DNA from: Coccinella septempunctata
Lineage: Eukaryota; Arthropoda; Insecta; Coleoptera; Coccinellidae
Assembly (NCBI RefSeq): GCF_907165205.1
Contig: NC_058190.1
Coordinates: forward strand, 13,338,001 to 13,402,000
Length of the DNA stretch: 64,000 nucleotides
Direction: 5' to 3'
In this document: positions 41,256 to 52,113 of the stretch, one piece after another
Position numbering within the stretch: position 1 is the stretch's first letter
How the letters are laid out: each line of letters begins with the position of its first letter
The notes under the pieces: generated by a model
What the model was told of the DNA's origin: nothing
Databases searched by the model: none
The model's input: the letters and a program-made list of their open reading frames with translations, nothing else
Position numbers and translations under genes: made by a program

Positions 41256-41574
41256 CCGATTTTGAATTTTCCCGCCATACTTTTGAAGTCTCCTTTTTGA
41301 CTATGATAGTTCCATTTTCCGTTTCCTGTACCCCCATACCATAGGTTAATTTGATCCCACGCTATGCCTTTCCTGATCCTGATCACAATAATATATGGAG
41401 AATTTGTTGTTTTACGAAATTTTTCATGATTAGATGGTTGATATCTTTCACATTTTACTTCGATTGACGGTACGTTGCACACACCTGCCTTTTCTATAAT
41501 TACTTTCATAACCTCAATTTGTTACAATGAAGGAAAATTATTGTGTTTGTCTGAAATATTGTTGATTTTCAGCT

Positions 41575-41613
41575 GGCCTGATGATGGTTTTTTGAAAACC
41601 GAAATCGATCGCC
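41575..41613 (+). ncRNA. Hammerhead-like motif in Penelope 3' region
   Basis: CTGATGA, then T and a hairpin GGTTTT-TTG-AAAACC, then GAA followed by the palindrome ATCGAT and C, then GCC, which pairs with GGC just before the core. The conserved core is complete except for an extra U before stem II. It lies about 320 bp after the Penelope stop codon, as expected for these elements. Cleavage is predicted after the C at 41610. Confidence 0.55.
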
Positions 41614-41701
41614 TACAGAGTAAAATAAAGTTTTTTAACTAGAAATTGTGTGTTTCTCATTCTCAACCACATTAATTGTTGACACACTGATGGAAGAATT
41701 C

Positions 41702-42326
41702 ATTCACAAAATTCGTTTGTTATTTCCTCTGTAGACACTGAATGATGAAGGTTACGGATTACGATACGATAAGACCTCTCGTCCCTTATTTGATACGTGT
41801 GGTGAATAATATTTTCTTTCCTAAGGAATGAGGACAGCTTTCTATAAGCATCTACTGTGTGTGTGTGCTTATTTTGATTTTATCGTTTGCTAGTACTTTA
41901 GCATGAAAAGAATTTTTTTCAATTATTTCAGCAAAGCTTTTGATCACTGCCTGATAATCTGCTACATTCATAAATGAATATTGGGGGTGGTGTGGGTGTC
42001 TTGTTTTCTTTGGCTGTTGCATTTACATTAGGTTCCAAAGATGTCGTCTGTAGAAGTGTGAACCTGTTTTCTGTTTGGGTGATAGTTGGACTAGGGGTCT
42101 GCACATGCGAACGTTTCCGTTTTTTTGCGATCTACCATCTAAGTTGGTGGTCTTGATCCATTGTTGTATCTTGGTCTTGATGTGGTGATGAGGTTTGATC
42201 GCTGGTTGTGGTGTCAATACTTAGAAATTTTTGCATGACGTCCTCTGATTTTTCTTTTGGAAATCCCAAGAATACTTTCTGATTTTCGTGGATTTTTATT
42301 TTATTATGATTAGTTTGGGTACTCAT
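41702..42326 (-). pseudogene. Jockey-type ORF1, N-terminal part
   Basis: From the ATG at 42326 the translation is polar and low-complexity (AKKRKRSHVQTPSP near 42110, PTPPPIF near 41985). Then, after frameshifts near 42135 and 41975, comes the conserved ORF1 domain: VADYQAVIKSF, VLANDKIKI, HHTYQIRDERSYRIVIRNLHHSV. It breaks off at about 41702 where the Penelope insertion begins and resumes at 40590. Confidence 0.75.
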
Positions 42327-42400
42327 TACTGGTTGGCCATTTTGGTCAAAGCCGAGGAGGCCCTCCGAGGGGAATATATTAATTTATTAATCTGAGGGGA

Positions 42401-43129
42401 TCCGAACCTGTGATACGCCACTGAAATGTCCGCAGGTCTTATCAACGGCGCATAAAGATTCACGATTCCGTATGTTGATAATAATGTTTGTTTACACCTC
42501 ACAATAATGTGTAATTACGCGATATATCGAGTCCTATCTCACTAATTTTCACTAAAAGTTTGTCTATATATGCTCCATTTGCACTTTATTGAGGAATTTG
42601 AAATTAAAGTTTGTTGTTTCCGTTAATTTTCAGCAGGGAAACAGAGCTCAATTTATTAGCACCTATCACATCTGGCACCTGACTTGAGAATGTTGTTTTT
42701 AATATGTGAAGAAAAAATTGTTTATATGCTATTATTCTTTTCGCACTGGGTAGTCATTATAGTACGTCGAAAGAGCAAATTTCAACAACAAAATATCTAT
42801 CTGTATGAATATATTTGACGGTATAATCTTTCTTGTTTCTTCAACAATTTATAATCTCGTCTATAGATATTCTTCTTCTTCTTTCCTTTAATATGTGCCC
42901 GGCTGGCGCCATCTATACATGGAACAATCTAGTTTTTAGGCTCTTCCAGTTATTGAAGTGTCCATTTTTTTTCACTCTTGTATTGCTGGTTGTAGTTATT
43001 CGGGGGTCACCGACATAAATGGTCAGGAGATGTCTACAAGGATATGTCACATCACAGAAATACACCCAGAAGAACTAGTACAGAAAGTAAAGGTATTCTT
43101 GACTCTATAGTTTGATTCTGGAGCTTGCC
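42401..43129. other. Boundary DNA between two retroelements
   Basis: It includes possible 5' UTR of the jockey-type element (GC-richer patch GAGGAGGCCCTCCGAGGGG near 42351-42369 just inside it) and AT-rich DNA with no gene, RNA or repeat end that I can support. Confidence 0.5.
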
Positions 43130-43199
43130 AAAAAGTTATATAGTAGCCCATAAATAGTGGGGTCATTTGAAAATATTAGATCATTAATATATTAATTGG

Positions 43200-44545
43200 G
43201 AAACTCCCGATCAATTTACATCCCACCAGATCTGTGTACAATCTCGTACAGTTCGTTTTATTGCTTTGACACGCAAAAAAATGTGCCAAAGATCGCCTGT
43301 GTCTCCACAACCACATAAGTCCGTTTCGTTTACATGAATTTTGAAAAGGTGACATGGTGAACAACAGTGACTAGACCTTAACCTGTTGACTGTTGTTATG
43401 GTGCCTCTAGGGAGGTCGACCCCATGAAACCAGGGCCTTTGATCAAGAGCTTTAGCCCGAACTTAAGATGAAAAAATACGCCCTTTCATCAGCGCATTCC
43501 ATTCAGACTTCCATCTCTCCCACAGTTTTCGTTTGAATGTTGGCCAGAGATCTCTAACATCCGTTTTAAGGTTCAGAGGCGGTGAGGTTTTCGAGCCCTG
43601 TTTAGCTCTTTCATTTCCTTCTATATTACTGTGGCCTGGAACCCAGATTAATTTCACAGAAAATTCTTTTTCGAACAGGAATCGATGATTTGCTCTGACG
43701 GAGAGAGAAATGTGATCGTTTCTGGCTGAAATCTTCCAATTAGAGAGCTTTTCCAAGGCACTCTTCGAATCGGAAACGATCGCGCATTTTTTGATATTTC
43801 TTCCGCTCACCTCCCTCGTCGCTTCCAGAATTGCCAACATTTCCGCAGAACAAATTGAGAAGTGATTCGGGAGTTTGTGAGCGATGGAAAAGGTCCCAGG
43901 GCTGAAAATGCTTATACCTGTCGAATCCGTTGATTTTGATGCATCTGTGAAGATGGGGACGTGATCTGGAAGCAGATCATCATAGGCTCTTCGAAACCTT
44001 TGGGAATTGTCTAATTCGGATCTTGATAGGCCAAGGGATGAGTATTCAATCCGCATATTGTGCACCGACAAGTCATGAGTGAAGCAAGGAAGGCAAGGAA
44101 GGTGAAGAGAGGAATAGTATCCATCAGTCAGCAGAGGCAAGGCTTCAACAAGAGAAGGGGGATTACCACGGCCTAGCCAGTGTTCCAAGGATTTGATTTT
44201 CAGAAGGACCGGGTTGTTCGTGATCTTAGCTAGTTTGGATAGAAATTTGATCGCCAACCAGGTTCTACGGAATTTGAGCGGTAACTCCCTAGATTCGGCC
44301 AGAATGATGGGAATAGGAGTGGATCTCATGTAACGCATAGCAACTCGCAGCGCAGCGTACTGCACTCGATCCATCCTGATCATGAAGGTCTTAGGACAAT
44401 TCCCATAATATGAACAACCATAATCGAGATATGGACGAACTATGGCCCTATACAACAGCAACAGCGTTTCAAGCTGAGAGCCCCACCATGTTCTGCACAA
44501 CGACTTCATTACATTAATTCCCTGGGAAGCTCCGGCACACATTAT
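43200..44545 (-). pseudogene. I-clade ORF2, RNase H and C-terminal zinc motif
   Basis: 359 codons are open from 44542 to 43463. RT thumb sequence (YRAIVRPYLDYGCSYYG) leads to RNase H: FTDASKS (first Asp), SAEMLAI (Glu), VSDSKSAL (second Asp) and VPGHSNIEGNERAK with the fourth catalytic block. After a stop at 43463 the same frame continues with RPWFHGVDLPRG and a zinc motif CGCGDTGDLWH near 43290, then frameshifts near 43250. It continues the RT piece on the far side of the 44546-45231 insertion. Confidence 0.85.
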
Positions 44546-45231
44546 TTCAATATTTATGTATTTTATTTATTTATTTATTCAGAAATACATCCAACAGGCT
44601 GAGGCCCAATTACAGGTGTATACAATAATACAGAAAAAAAATAACAAAATAATATATCGATGTTGATGAGGCAGACAATAGTTAAGAAAGCATACAGTCT
44701 TAGAAATAGAAAAAAAAAGATAAAGAAACAAAGTCCATAATGAATCATTAAACATCTCAGTTACTCAAAGCGCGATCCAACGATCACCTGAACTGAGACA
44801 ATGAAAGGAAGAATATGTCAACGTTTCTCAGATTGTTATAACTCCTGCACATTGTTGTTAGTGGGCAGAAAAAATGATGATAGGAATTAGGTACATCAAT
44901 AAGAAATGTTATGTGCGATCTGGAAGTGAAACGGGGAACATTAAATTGAAGTGACGAGAGCAGAGCCATCGAATCTATCTGATTGTGCACGATTTTATAA
45001 AGAAATATCAAGTCACTCATCTCACGGACCTTTCTAAGCGAAGCGAACTCAAACTCATTTAAAAGGGATTCGTAATTATAGTTTCTATCTAGATAGAAAC
45101 CATGCTTCATCAGAAAAGGGAATTTAAGGAATTTTTTCTGAACCCTTTCAATACAATCTATGTATTTTTTATGACAGGGATTCCATACCACACTACAGTA
45201 TGAGAGTTTACTTCTAACAAGAGCCTGATAG
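44546..45231 (-). pseudogene. 5'-truncated CR1/jockey-like non-LTR copy inside the I element
   Basis: It encodes only the last ~150 residues of a non-LTR ORF2 (blocks SKLSYCSVVWNP, ERVQKKFL, SDLIFLYKIVH) and a 3' UTR ending in (AATA)n on the minus strand near 44560. Removing it restores continuity of the surrounding I-clade RT to RNase H. Same orientation as its host element. Confidence 0.85.
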
Positions 45232-47037
45232 ATGGATGCGTGTTCCATTTCAGGTTTTGATGGATGGTAACTCCCAAATATTTTGCCTTTTCGACCCACA
45301 GAATATCAGCCCCACACAATTTTAGGGGTGGGTTGGAGTTCAACTTCGCTGTCTTATGACAGCAGAGAGCGATTGTTTTGTTTGGAGAGAGTTGAAGTTC
45401 CTCAGAGGAGGCCCACCTCTCAATCGAAGATAAAGCCTGAGTCATCTTTTGATAAGCCGTAGAGAAATAGGGGGCCGAGACTACAAGCGTGGTATCATCA
45501 GCATATTTCAGAACCGTCACACCAGGAATGTTAACACATAAATGCAAGTCTCTGACGAAGGCATTGAACAGAACTGGACTCTCTGGGGCGCCTTGAGATA
45601 TGCCCAGGTTTGAATGTTTGGGACCAAGAATTTTTCTAGAATATGGGTCTAGTAGGAATATCTTTCTATTAACAAACACGGATCTAAGCAGCTCGATCAC
45701 AGGTCGAGGAACCCCGATGGACAGCAACGAGTCTTCCAAGAGATGAAACTGGATAGAATCATATGCCTGTTTAATGTCTAGGAAAACCACTAAGACGACT
45801 TCATTGCGATTGAATGAGGAGTAGATGAACGAAATCAAGAGGGATAGAGCGTCATTAGTTGATTTTCCTTTGCGAAAACCAAATTGTAAATCGCGAGGAT
45901 CGTTGAATGTTTCGTACAGTTTCTCTATTCTCACAGCCACCAGGGATTCAAGGATCTTCAGAAGACAAGAAGTCAGTGCTATCGGTCTGTAACTAAGCGG
46001 ATCATTAGGGTCCTTCTTAGGTTTGCAGATGGGGATAACTAGCACTTCAGTGAGCGGGCAAACTGAGGGGGATGTGAGCAGATCGTTCACAAGATTGGTC
46101 AGAAGTTGTTTGGCCTGGAGGGGAAGGTAATTCAACATGATACCATCCAATCCTGGGGCAGAGTCCTTTTTTGACCTGATACAGGAAGATACTTCATCCA
46201 ACGCAATTGGAGGGAAAGACAGAGGTCGATGAATTCTGGGTGCAACTCCTGCAGGGATCCGTGAGTCTGTGACTCCATACCGTCAATGATTACTTGCTGA
46301 TATTTGGACCAATCCGCTCTTCCTATGCTAAACTTTCTAGTGGAGAAATGGGAACTGATATGTGGGGGAATTTGGGAACCCATTCCAATGGAAGTCAAAG
46401 TTGGCAAATGGTCACTTCGTCCTGGATCTGGGATAACCTGCCACAAGGAGATCAACCCTATATCGCTAGAACACAGGGTTATGTCAGGAGCGCTTGGATT
46501 CGCGTTCGGAGGAGTTATTCTAGTGGGGGCGCCATCATTCAAGATACATATATCATTAAGAAGCAGCAGCTCCTCCAGAATCTTACCTTTTTGTGTGAAA
46601 AAGCCGGAACCCCAGTTGGGATTCTGGGTATTCAAGTCCCCACTGATGATGAATGGAGATGAAATACCAGTTAATAGTTCGTCCCAGATGGATAGGGGCA
46701 GAACAACACTTGGAGGGCAATAGATATTAACAACTGTGAGGTTGAAGTTGAGGACAATAAAACCCTGTATCTGAACGGAACTAGGGCAGGACGACAGACG
46801 GAAGGGAATCTCAGCGAAAGCCAGATTGTTCCCAATGAAAGAGACAATGCCTCCTCCAATCTGATTCATTCGATCTTGTCTGAGGATGTTGTACCCCGCT
46901 ATTTTCAGATTATGAGACTCTTTGAGCCAAGTGTCTGTCAGGAGGACCACGGTAGGGGGGTTCTCTTCCATCAGGAATCTTAGATTATCTATATTTGAGA
47001 AAACAGATCTAATATTCCATTGTATTGAAGTAACCAT
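45232..47037 (-). pseudogene. I-clade ORF2, endonuclease and RT part
   Basis: From 47037: IQWNIRSVFSN, LTDTWL, SGDLNTQNPNWGS and RSDHLP make a complete-looking APE endonuclease over about 230 residues. Near 46200 the frame shifts and RT begins almost at once (SAPGLDGI, YRPIALTSC, GFRKGKST, VFLDIKQAYDS, ISQGAPESPVLFN, catalytic YADDT near 45490). The usual linker of about 100 residues between the two domains is missing, which suggests an internal deletion. RT stops at 45232 at the nested insertion. Confidence 0.85.
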
Positions 47038-47112
47038 GAAGTCGGGGGAGGTTTCTTTTTATTAAACTTTAACTAAGATCACTGATGAAGAGAACCTTAG
47101 ATAGCGGGAGAT

Positions 47113-48339
47113 TTATTCAGTGGGAAGGGAGGAGGAGGAATTGTTAACATTCTCTGATGACGAAGTTAGATTGTTGTTGATCAAAACCGAAAGACTCTTT
47201 AATAAATCTGAGTTTCTATTTTTTTCAATGTGGGATGTTATCAAAGTGATTATCTCTTCATCTGAAAGAGAGGTCATTGGAGAAGAAGATCTGTTATTTT
47301 GGGGAGGGAGATGCTGTTGAGAACTTTGATTAGTACTTCTAATTGGAGAAAGGGGAAGTGAGAAACTGAATATTTCTGAGTTATGAAGATCTCTATCATT
47401 GCCAGGAGACGTAGGGCCTTTCTTCCTCTTTAGAGCTGAGGAGTAGGTTAGCTTATTGATAGTTTTGGATTGTAGTAGCGATCTACGGTTCTGAACTGTT
47501 ATTATATTGGAGTCGTTCTTTGACGTTGTAGAAGGAAGCCTAGGGAACAGTTGTGGCCTAAGGTGGTCAAGGTTTGAGTGATCGTGAGAGGAAGAATTAT
47601 GATTATAATTTTTGGGGACCAATTTGACTGCCTCGAAATAAGAAATATTTTCTAGAGCGATTAGATGGTTAATCTGTTTTTGCCGTGAATATTCGGGACA
47701 TGTGCGGTCGGTGGAAGCATGATTTCCCGTGCAAAATAAACATTTGGGATTACTTGGGTTGGGGCAATCATTCTCGTCATGTTTTTCCGAGCAGTTTCTG
47801 CATCGTTTATTTTCGGAGGAGTTATGACAGTTGGGTTTGGTGTGTCCATATCGTAAACAATTATAGCATTGGACTACTGGGCCTACGTACAAGGAAACTT
47901 TTCTAACACATCCCCATAGAGAAATTTTATCTGGAAGATTTTTTCCCTGAAATGTCACTAGCCAGGTATTAGATGGGACATAGGATATGACACCTTCTTT
48001 AGGAACGCGTCTGTTAAGTGCCCGGGCATCTAGAATTTCAATTCTTGAATTGGCATGTTTGATTATGTCTTCAGAAGTGATTTCGGAGCCGACATTTCTT
48101 ATTACCCCTCTACTAGAAACCATTCGAGAAGGAATAAAGACGTCTACGTCAGAATCATTGGAGAACGGGTTTTCCGCTATAAAATTGTTTGCTATGCCGG
48201 GTGACTCAAAAGAAATGGAAATTCTTTTTTTCCCTTTCTTAACTATTTCTTTCAAACCTTTTATATTCAAAGAGGCCAATTTTTTAGCGAGGTTCATAGG
48301 GTAGATATTGCCTAGATTTTCAGAAGATTGGGATTCCAT
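47113..48339 (-). CDS. I-clade ORF1, zinc-knuckle RNA-binding protein
   Basis: 408 uninterrupted codons. The N-terminal half is an RNA-binding-like domain (ISFESPGIANNFI near 44; ARALNRR near 135), followed by three CCHC knuckles at about residues 184-240: CYNCLRYGHTKPNC, CRNCSEKHDENDC and CLFCTGNHASTDRTC. The rest is a Ser/Asn-rich, probably disordered tail. It coats element RNA in this family. ORF2 begins 75 bp downstream. A further open stretch upstream (48640-48420, with DYSPADVSLLVDAMQ) ends in a stop 75 bp before this start and may be an N-terminal extension or a separate upstream frame. Confidence 0.87.
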   Translation of the reverse strand: MESQSSENLGNIYPMNLAKKLASLNIKGLKEIVKKGKKRISISFESPGIANNFIAENPFSNDSDVDVFIPSRMVSSRGVIRNVGSEITSEDIIKHANSRIEILDARALNRRVPKEGVISYVPSNTWLVTFQGKNLPDKISLWGCVRKVSLYVGPVVQCYNCLRYGHTKPNCHNSSENKRCRNCSEKHDENDCPNPSNPKCLFCTGNHASTDRTCPEYSRQKQINHLIALENISYFEAVKLVPKNYNHNSSSHDHSNLDHLRPQLFPRLPSTTSKNDSNIITVQNRRSLLQSKTINKLTYSSALKRKKGPTSPGNDRDLHNSEIFSFSLPLSPIRSTNQSSQQHLPPQNNRSSSPMTSLSDEEIITLITSHIEKNRNSDLLKSLSVLINNNLTSSSENVNNSSSSLPTE

Positions 48340-48951
48340 TATAATAATAAAGAGCCCGACGTCGGAAGGGGAGTATTTATGAATAATCTTGGGTTTTTCT
48401 AAACCCCAAAAAATTCTTCTGAAGTTTTTCGAGTTTTGGACTGATTAAGTAGTTGGGAGAGGGATTGCGAAATAATTATAGCTTCATTAAGCATTTCTTG
48501 GTCTTCCTGAAATATAGATTGCATAGCATCCACCAATAGGGACACATCAGCTGGGGAATAGTCACTGTTGTTCTTTCTACTGTTCGAAAATAGGTGATTT
48601 ACCGTATGCTGTGTGTTACGGACGGCGAGTGAAAAGGAATACCAACTTACCTACCGAGATGGACCGCGAAAGAAAGGATTAATTTTTTTGTTTTTTGGTG
48701 TAGCAGGGGGAAAATCTGCAAAACAGACGAACACAACCTCTCCTGAGGGGGAACAGTGTGGGAATTCTCACTCGCTGAGCTCGAGACTCACTAAAAACCC
48801 TTAACTGCTCCTTCATAGGTTCCGGGCATTTTGCCTATTAACCAGTGACTCTTATTGTTTCTGGACTCTCACACGATCATAGTCGTGTTGATAGTTGTAT
48901 GCTGCCTATAACTTTTATAGGTTAAGCTCTTCTTTGGTTACATTTAAATCC

Positions 48952-51740
48952 TTAACTGATCTCTCGGTCTTCGGTGGTAGGTTCTTGACCTTCTAGCTTC
49001 TTCCGTTGGATCGTAGTATCGTAGTCGACTAATCTGCGTAGTTCCTCATTTGGATGTTGTTTAGCTTTGTCGAATATCCTTTCCGCCTTTCTCTTCATAA
49101 ATTCTGTAACTGGTTCCCATTCCAAGTTCTTGTAGATTTGTTTGTTCCTAACAAACCAGGGTACGTCCATCGCCATTCTTCACTAAAACTCTTCAAGGAG
49201 TTTATTCTCAGTAGCCTGTATTCTCTTGATGTGGGTCTTGGCTGCGAAGCCCCATGCCGCCGATCCATATGTGAGTTGTGGTCGCGCAATAGTTTTAATC
49301 ATCATCAACTTGATGTTCTTATTCATATGACTTCTTCTGCCTATGAGTGGATAAAGTTTACTCATTGCGGCTTTTGTTTTATCAACAGCACATTTGATGT
49401 GGTTTTTCCATGTTAGTCCTCTGTCAAGCTTTACTCCTAGGTATGTTACTTCATTTTCCCATTCAACCTCTTCTCCATCAACTTCAAAGTTTTCTTCCAT
49501 CCTCAATCTTATCTTTTGCAGTAATATTGCTTGAGTCTTTCTTCTATTGATTTGGATTTTCCATATGATGCACCATTTGAGTCATTCATCTATGGCTTCC
49601 TGCAGTCTTCGGTGTATGATCTCTGGGCGTCGATGTCTGAACGCTATTCCTGTGTCATCTGCGTACAAGGTGAGCATATTTCTAGCATTCTTCGGGATTT
49701 CATAAACGTATATTACATAAAGCAGAGGTCCAAGTACCGATCCTTGAGGCACTCCCGCTTCCAATTGTCTGGTTTGGGAGGTTGCTCCATCTATCTTCAC
49801 ATAAAAGTTTCTATTCCTCAGATAGTTCCTTATAATCTTGCATAGCTTGGTCGAATATCCTCCTTTTTTCATCTTGTAGATTAGGCCTTCGTGCCAAACT
49901 CTATCAAAAGCTCTCTCGATATCCATCAGAACTAATCCTGTGGCCTGTTTGGTCTGCATTCTTTTGGTGACGTATTCTATGAACCGTAGCAATTGGAGTT
50001 CAGTCGAATGTTCTCGTCGAAATCCAAATTGTTCGGGTGGAATTATCTTCAACATTTCTGTTTCCTCATTCAGCCTTTTGTAACCCTCTCGACGATTTTT
50101 CCTAGTGCTGATAGTAGGTTGATTGGTCTATAATTTTTAGGAAATTTCCGTTTCTTTCCAGGCTTGTTGAACTAGTGCTGATAGTAGGTTGATTGGTCTA
50201 TAATTTTGAGGAAATTTCCGTTCCTTTCCAGGCTTGTTGAAAACTATCATTTCTGCAGTTTTCCATCTCTTTGGGTAGTATTCGGTCCTCATCACTCCGT
50301 ATGTTATATTCGTCAAGGCTGCTATTAATTTCTAGGCAATTTCTTCAACATATAATTCGTTATCCTATCTTCTCCCGGTGCTTTCCGGTTTTTCAGTTTC
50401 ATTATGATCTCTTTGATTTCTGTTGGTGAAGCCGGTTTTGGAATGATTTCGGTTTCCGGTGGTTCCATCATCAGTTCTTCGTTTGCCTCCACTTCTTCTT
50501 CTAGATCTTCATTGTCATCATCATTTCTGTAATTTATTCTGGCTTCTCTCTCAATTGAGTCGACAAGTGCTTCGGCTTTTTCAAGTCTCGTATATACCAT
50601 TCCGTTTGCTCCATGCCGTGGGGGTATAACTGTCCGTTCTCGTCGTAAGCGTTTTTGCATTTTCCAAGCCGAGTGATCTATTGTATTCAGTTCTCTTAAT
50701 CTCTGGTGCCATCTGTTATTACGCAGTTCTGTTGAAGCATTTTTCAATATCTGACTATGCTTATTCAGTTTCTTCTTGTCTTCTTCTCTTTTTGTTGTTC
50801 TGTAGGTTTTTCTGAGTCTTCTGTTCTTTTTTATGAGTTCCTTTAAATCCCTTGGCGTATCTCCATGTGAATGTTTCGGAATTGGTTTCCTTATTCTCTT
50901 GGTGCTTTCTTCATAGGCTTCTTTTATTTGATTTTCCAATTTTTCAACTGCTTCATCCAATTCATCCCGGGTGTTTATTTGGGGAATTTCCGTGATTTTC
51001 TCTTGAAGTAAATTCTTATATTTCTCCCAGTCTGTGCGATCCTTGATTTGTGTCTCTTCTTCGTTTCTTGGGCCATGTCCCACTATGAATTCTATGGAAT
51101 TGTGATCTGAAGTTCCGTCTTCTATTGTATCAATGCTGATTTCTTCAGTGATGTCTTTCATTACGACAATGTCCAGTACATCGGGTAGTCCATTTACTCT
51201 TGGTATGTAGGTCGGTATATCAGGTCCTATCACAACTGCATTAAGTTTTTCAGCATAAATCTTCAGTCTTCTCCCGTTGGTATTTTCCACTCTACTATTC
51301 CATTCCTGCGATTTGCAGTTGAGATCACCAATTATGATTTTAGGGTGTCTTCCTTCTAGCAGCATTTTTAGATCCTCTTCCAGCATGTCCTTATCCGGTG
51401 ATTTATAAGTTGAAATAATCTTCACTTGTCCTCGATTGGTATTCACAATAATCGATATTGCTTCTACTTCTTGACCATTGAATATTTGGTCGAAATGGTG
51501 ATCCATATTCCTTCTAGCCAGTATAGCAACGCCACCTGTGCTGTTAGGTCTATCATTTCTGTAGATATCGTAATTGGGAAATGCTATCCGAACGTTGGGG
51601 TTAAGTCTTGTTTCTTGGAGAGCTATGACATCCGGTCTCTTCTCTTCAATCAGTTCTTCGAATTCTGGTCTGCGGGTTCTCAATCCTTCGACGTTCCAAG
51701 AAACGATTATGAGATTGTTCTTTATCGTCGTATCAGACAT
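48952..51740 (-). pseudogene. Second jockey-type ORF2 (endonuclease and RT), broken
   Basis: From 51740, 471 codons cover the APE endonuclease (SWNVEGL near 14, LQETRL near 41, GDLNCKSQEW near 140, SDHNS near 212) and the linker. The frame is lost near 50340 and again in a 70-bp direct duplication (50102-50241) that covers the NYRPINLLSAL block. RT resumes at 50055-49582 (FGFRREHST, LMDIERAFDRVW, GVPQGSVLGP, catalytic YADDT near 49650). The C-terminal region continues in pieces at 49506-49183 and 49176-48952. It is inactive in cis. Confidence 0.87.
50102..50241. repeat. 70-bp tandem duplication inside RT
   Basis: CTAGTGCTGATAGTAGGTTG begins at 50102 and again at 50172. The two 70-bp copies differ at two positions. 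Because 70 is not a multiple of three it breaks the RT frame. Confidence 0.95.
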
Positions 51741-51756
51741 TAAATATTCTTAATAA

Positions 51757-52051
51757 TGTAACCAGTCCGGCCCTTGCGGTCGGACCTTTCGAGAACCAGG
51801 GCGGTCGCTTCCTTCTGGAAGAATCGCGAAAGGCTCGCGAAGGTACCTGAATGTTTCCGGCGCCTATATAAGCCCAGCGGAGGAGCAGGTAGGCAGGTAC
51901 AAGTACAGTTACAGTGCAAGCGACTAGGGGAAATAAACAAGAGTGGAAATAAATAGTAGTGTAATAGTTAGTTGTGAGTTATAAGTGTATTAAGTGTAAA
52001 TAAATAGTTTTAATAAGTTGGACGTTTTAATCAAGCGAAGAAAACGTAACA
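51757..52051 (+). repeat. 5' LTR of the Ty3/gypsy element
   Basis: TGTAACC...GTAACA, 295 bp. A TATA box (TATATAAG, 51865-51872) would drive transcription, and AATAAA words near 51930, 51947 and 51999 could serve polyadenylation. A primer-binding-like site, TGGTGTCAAGTG, follows at 52053 and resembles tRNA-Leu-type sites. Confidence 0.95.
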
Positions 52052-52113
52052 TTGGTGTCAAGTGTGCGGTTCAACATCGCTCAAATTAAATAAATAATTT
52101 CGGTTATTTGTTC

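Larger units (their letters stand above)
40591..41701 (+). mobile_element. 5'-truncated Penelope-like element
   Basis: It lies in opposite orientation to the jockey ORF1 it interrupts. It holds the end of the Penelope polyprotein with the GIY-YIG nuclease and a 3' region with a hammerhead-like motif (41575-41613) and AATAAAG. Jockey ORF1 codons on the two sides are consecutive in the domain, so little host sequence was lost. No clear target duplication was found. Confidence 0.85.
37130..42400 (-). mobile_element. Jockey-type non-LTR element, split by a Penelope-like insertion
   Basis: Minus-strand order: 5' UTR (upper bound about 42400-42500, not certain), ORF1 N-terminal part (42326-41702), Penelope-like insertion (41701-40591), rest of ORF1 (40590-39944), ORF2 (39944-37275), a 3' UTR with AATAAA near 37155 and a poly-A run ending near 37130. 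The poly-A tail and ORF layout fit the jockey clade. Several single-base frameshifts lie in or near homopolymers. Confidence 0.88.
43130..48640 (-). mobile_element. I-clade non-LTR element, interrupted by a truncated non-LTR copy
   Basis: Minus-strand order: an upstream open stretch (48640-48420), ORF1 with three zinc knuckles, ORF2 endonuclease, RT, a 0.7-kb foreign insertion (45231-44546), RNase H and a C-terminal zinc motif. The RNase H domain with this layout marks the I clade. Boundaries are approximate: the 5' side meets the A-rich 3' end of the next element near 48680 and the 3' side fades near 43130. It is inactive, with the insertion, a likely endonuclease-RT deletion and a late frameshift. 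Confidence 0.85.
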
